In this document: piece by piece, positions 61,512 to 64,000 of the stretch
Numbering within the stretch: the first letter of the stretch is position 1
Layout: each line of letters opens with the position of its first letter
Assembly (NCBI GenBank): GCA_025526995.1
Contig: JAHLKG010000018.1
Span: forward strand, 310,001-374,000
DNA length: 64,000 bases
Direction of reading: 5' to 3'
DNA from: Powellomyces hirtus
Lineage: Eukaryota > Chytridiomycota > Chytridiomycetes > Spizellomycetales > Powellomycetaceae
Notes under the pieces: generated by a model
The model's input: only the letters and a program-made list of their open reading frames with translations
What the model was told of the DNA's origin: nothing
The model's database searches: none
Program-made: the position numbers and the translations under genes

Positions 61512-63095
61512 ATGAACAGGAAACGGACGGTTGCGTCCTACACAGCTCTGCCCGCAATGATCAAGACGTCGCAAAACTCACGCCGCTCAAGGGCCGTCAT
61601 CCTGCTGGTCACGGTGCTCTTGCTCGCCTCACTCTCCTTGGCACTCCGTCACTATGCCGCGCTCGACCACGTCTCCTCCCACCCCGCACCGCCACAGAAC
61701 GCAGCCGCTTTTCCAGACGACACCCTGTTGAATCTGCCTGTTCAGCCGATAATGACTGAAACGGCCAAGCGCAACGCCACGGTCGGCAGATTGTACCGAA
61801 TAGGTCACATGAACTGGCTCGACTACCTGGACACGCTGGACGACGCTGGTCTTGCGCCGTTAACGAAAATGGCTCAGCGTTGGATATACGAGAAGCAGCA
61901 TCCTCCGAAAGAGCTGTGCGGTGAGAAAAAGTTTCTTGTTTCTACTGGTACCCAAGAGATTGGGCTCGGTGCCTATCTTCACAGTGAGTACTGCCAACCA
62001 CATTTATACCAAAGCGCTGCGACCTTTTTCCGGGAAACTAATCTTGTCTTGGCAGAGCAAGGATTCGGTCTGGGAGCGGCTCTTGAAGGAAACCTCATTT
62101 ATGTGTTGGACCACGTTGGTACACATGAAGGCAAATACGAATTTGCGGACAACTGTGGAACCGAGACAAAAAAGATTACCAGTCTCGATTGCTTCACTCA
62201 ACCATTAAGTTCTTGTTCGGTCGAAGATGCCGTTTACGGCAAAAATGCCTGGAAGTTTGACGAGCATGAGTGGGAGCGCACGAATATCGAGAATCAAATG
62301 TACCACAAAGATTGGGCGCCTACCTACCTGAAAAAGAAGCTTCAGGAGTACTTTGCTGGAGCCGAACTCTCTCCGGCGTTTTACAAAATCTGGTGGAGAG
62401 GACAGAGCGCCGCTTATCTGTCCAGACTCAATGCGGAGACCTCGGATCTATTGTTGCAGGCCCGGAATGACAAATCAATACACAGAACATGGTTGCACGC
62501 CAATGACGAGCGACCTCTTGCCGGAGTTCCCTTCCCAATGCCACCAGGGACCATGAACCTCCACGTCCGCCACGGAGACAAGGCGACAGAGATGACGTTG
62601 ATGCCATTCAAGAATTACGTGGACAGCGCGGAGATGTTCTCCAGCCAGAACCCGCAGATGTACATGCGGCGTCTGTTTGTTTCCAGTGAAGACCCTACGG
62701 TCATCGAGGATGCGCAGCGTCTCCCTCAGCAGCAGTCAAACGTGATCACATCACCCGATGCACATTGGCAGGTCTTTACCTCCAACATCCCGAGAGTAAA
62801 CTCGGGACCTTACCAACAGATCCGCAAATACGGGGCTTCCAACATGACGCGGTCATGGTACCTGCAACTATGGATGGCTTTGGAATGTGATGTGTTTTTC
62901 GGCACACGGTAAGCGTTCTATCGTGATAACATTTTCCCGCTTTACCGACCACTCACCCCCATCTCATTATCTTCATTCAGTGCATCCAACTGGAACCGCA
63001 TTATTGACGAGTTCCGGTGTATCTTCGTAGATAAATGCCAACTGCCCTACTTTGAGATGGGACCTCAGAACGATTGGAAAGACTACTTTTGGTAG
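61512..63095 (+). CDS. Type II membrane glycosyltransferase, FUT8/GT23-like
   Basis: Start MNRKRTVASYTALPAM (61512). A signal-anchor helix follows at about residues 28-47 (AVILLVTVLLLASLSLALRH), then a stem and a lumenal catalytic domain: a Golgi type II layout. The catalytic core has TMNLHVRHGDKATEMTLMPF (about residue 345), corresponding to the GDP-fucose-binding H-x-R-R/H-x-D-K of alpha-1,6-fucosyltransferases. Next is RLFVSSEDPTVIEDAQRL (FUT8-like ATDDP element), then MTRSWYLQLWMALECDVFFG. After one intron (62909-62981) comes ASNWNRIIDEFRC, matching the terminal S-S-N-x-x-R-x-x-x-E-L of the GT23 fold. Sequons NATV and NMTR are present. Stop at 63093. About 505 residues. Core fucosylation itself is unproven; the donor and acceptor could differ. 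Confidence 0.75.
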
Positions 63096-63452
63096 ATGGA
63101 ACCCCAGAGAAGGACGTTGGCAAGAAACCCCGCGGTTGGCTGCATTTCCTGCACTCGAGCATGGGAGGTTCGACTGGGTCAAGCTGTGACGGGCAGCTTG
63201 ATGTACCTTATTATTTTTTTATTACTTTCATATAATTGCAATGATCATCGCAGAGGTAGACCGTAAAAAAGCTCAAACTAAATCTGGATAAATGAGATTT
63301 GACGCGACGCGTCTCTCATGGCCTTTCATGTCTTAAGCCCCAGGACCTTTTAACGATAAAAGATGGGTCTTCATTCCCACGCATACGTCTCTTGTTCCCA
63401 CGCTGGGAGAACTTACTTTTAATCCTTCTTTCCGCACTTATTTCCTGAAAAC
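63096..63452. other. Intergenic region
   Basis: About 360 bp between FUT8-like and acireductone dioxygenase genes, A/T-rich at 63200-63250. It contains the latter's promoter. No other signal found. Confidence 0.4.
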
Positions 63453-64000
63453 ATGATGCTCTCACACGCATCCCTCCTCCCCGAGAACAAGGTCATCCAA
63501 GCGTGGTATCACGACAACAACGACACAAAGCCGCCCACAAGTCCCCACCGTCCTTTCCCAGACCAACCCGTTTCGCTCGCGTTTCTCGCAACCATGGGCG
63601 TCGAGCTGACCTACATGACACTCCCACCACCCAACGACGTTGATTTGCACATGGCCCGTCTGTGCGAGGAGCGCCAGTACAAGCACCACGACCAGCTCAC
63701 CCTTTCGTTCGAGACGGATGAAGGCGGTTGGCTGCCCCGGATCTATACCGAGCACATGCACCCTGACGAGGAAATCCGCTACGTGCTTGAAGGTGATGCG
63801 TATATGGATGTTAGGGACCCGGACGATAGGTGGATCCGGCTTCATTTGGTGCCTGGGGTTCTGCTCGTCGTGGTAGGTTCTTAGTTTTTTTCCCTACCTA
63901 CCTACCTGGCGGTATTCTGACTGTTTTGCAAACTTGATCTTTCCCCCCATAGCCGGCGGGGCTCTACCACCGCTTCACTCTTACCACCACCAACCACCTC
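63453..64000 (+). CDS. ADI1: Acireductone dioxygenase (ARD/ADI1), partial at window end
   Basis: Methionine-salvage enzyme that cleaves acireductone with O2, in a cupin fold binding Fe(II) or Ni(II). Start MMLSHASLLPENKV at 63453. IQAWYHDNNDT is the family start. The metal site is seen in YTEHMHPDEEIRYVLEG, giving the two His and the Glu of H-x-H-x4-E. The fourth ligand His is in PAGLYHRFTLTT after an intron (about 63869-63952, donor GTAGGT). YMDVRDPDDRWIRLHLVPG is conserved. A 17-residue Pro-rich insertion near residues 25-40 (TKPPTSPHRPFPDQPV) is longer than usual. The C-terminal ~40 residues lie beyond the window. Cytosolic or nuclear. Confidence 0.92.
63893..63907. repeat. Short TACC tetranucleotide repeat
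   Basis: CCTACCTACCTACCT within the intron of the acireductone dioxygenase gene. Confidence 0.7.

Overview
This is a eukaryotic nuclear segment, almost certainly fungal. Nearly every gene is split by short spliceosomal introns (mostly about 45-175 bp) with GTAAGT/GTATGT-type donors. The gene set combines general eukaryotic proteins (GCN2, Rpb8, Elp1, dynactin p62, RPS4, Prp38, glutathione reductase) with fungal-type ones (His6, an Stb6-like Sin3-associated protein, Nup82-type nucleoporin, Sfp1-type zinc fingers, small secreted cysteine proteins). A voltage-gated proton channel, a SPATA5L1/AFG2B-like AAA ATPase and a FUT8-like glycosyltransferase argue against a yeast or typical ascomycete. 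A basidiomycete or an early-diverging (for example zoosporic) fungus fits better; the phylum cannot be fixed from the sequence alone.

Layout. 1-7172: GCN2 kinase (cut by the window start), an HhH-GPD DNA glycosylase and dynactin p62, all on minus. 7506-11341: RPB8, a broken VWA-domain gene and a flavin monooxygenase. 11521-12819: a cysteine-rich type I membrane protein. 12820-15967: a gene-poor block with a trinucleotide run, a 1.1-kb minisatellite and a separate 134-bp repeat pair. 15968-25081: J-domain protein, HIS6, a degenerate F-box-like gene and ELP1. 25909-31878: Hv1 proton channel, GNAT acetyltransferase, Stb6-like protein, ISA2-like Fe-S protein. 32442-37651: AFG2B-like ATPase and a membrane-anchored S33 peptidase. 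37652-42044: sparse, with two secreted-protein genes and a possible relic. 42045-48150: an SPX-ACT-phosphoserine phosphatase fusion, a redoxin-like protein, dephospho-CoA kinase and inositol-phosphatase-type enzyme. 48394-59066: RPS4, zinc-finger protein, nucleoporin, glutathione reductase and a small unknown gene. 59315-64000: PRP38-type splicing factor, FUT8-like transferase, and acireductone dioxygenase (cut by the window end).

Genes are often paired head to head over short shared promoters (dephospho-CoA kinase/IMPase, fusion phosphatase/redoxin, AFG2B/peptidase, STB6/ISA2, ELP1/Hv1). There is no biosynthetic cluster; neighbours are mostly unrelated housekeeping genes. The most novel item is the SPX-phosphoserine phosphatase fusion, which would place an inositol-pyrophosphate (phosphate status) sensor and amino-acid-binding ACT modules on the last enzyme of serine synthesis. 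Coordinates given for genes run from start to stop codon and include introns. Splice sites were read by eye and are provisional unless stated.
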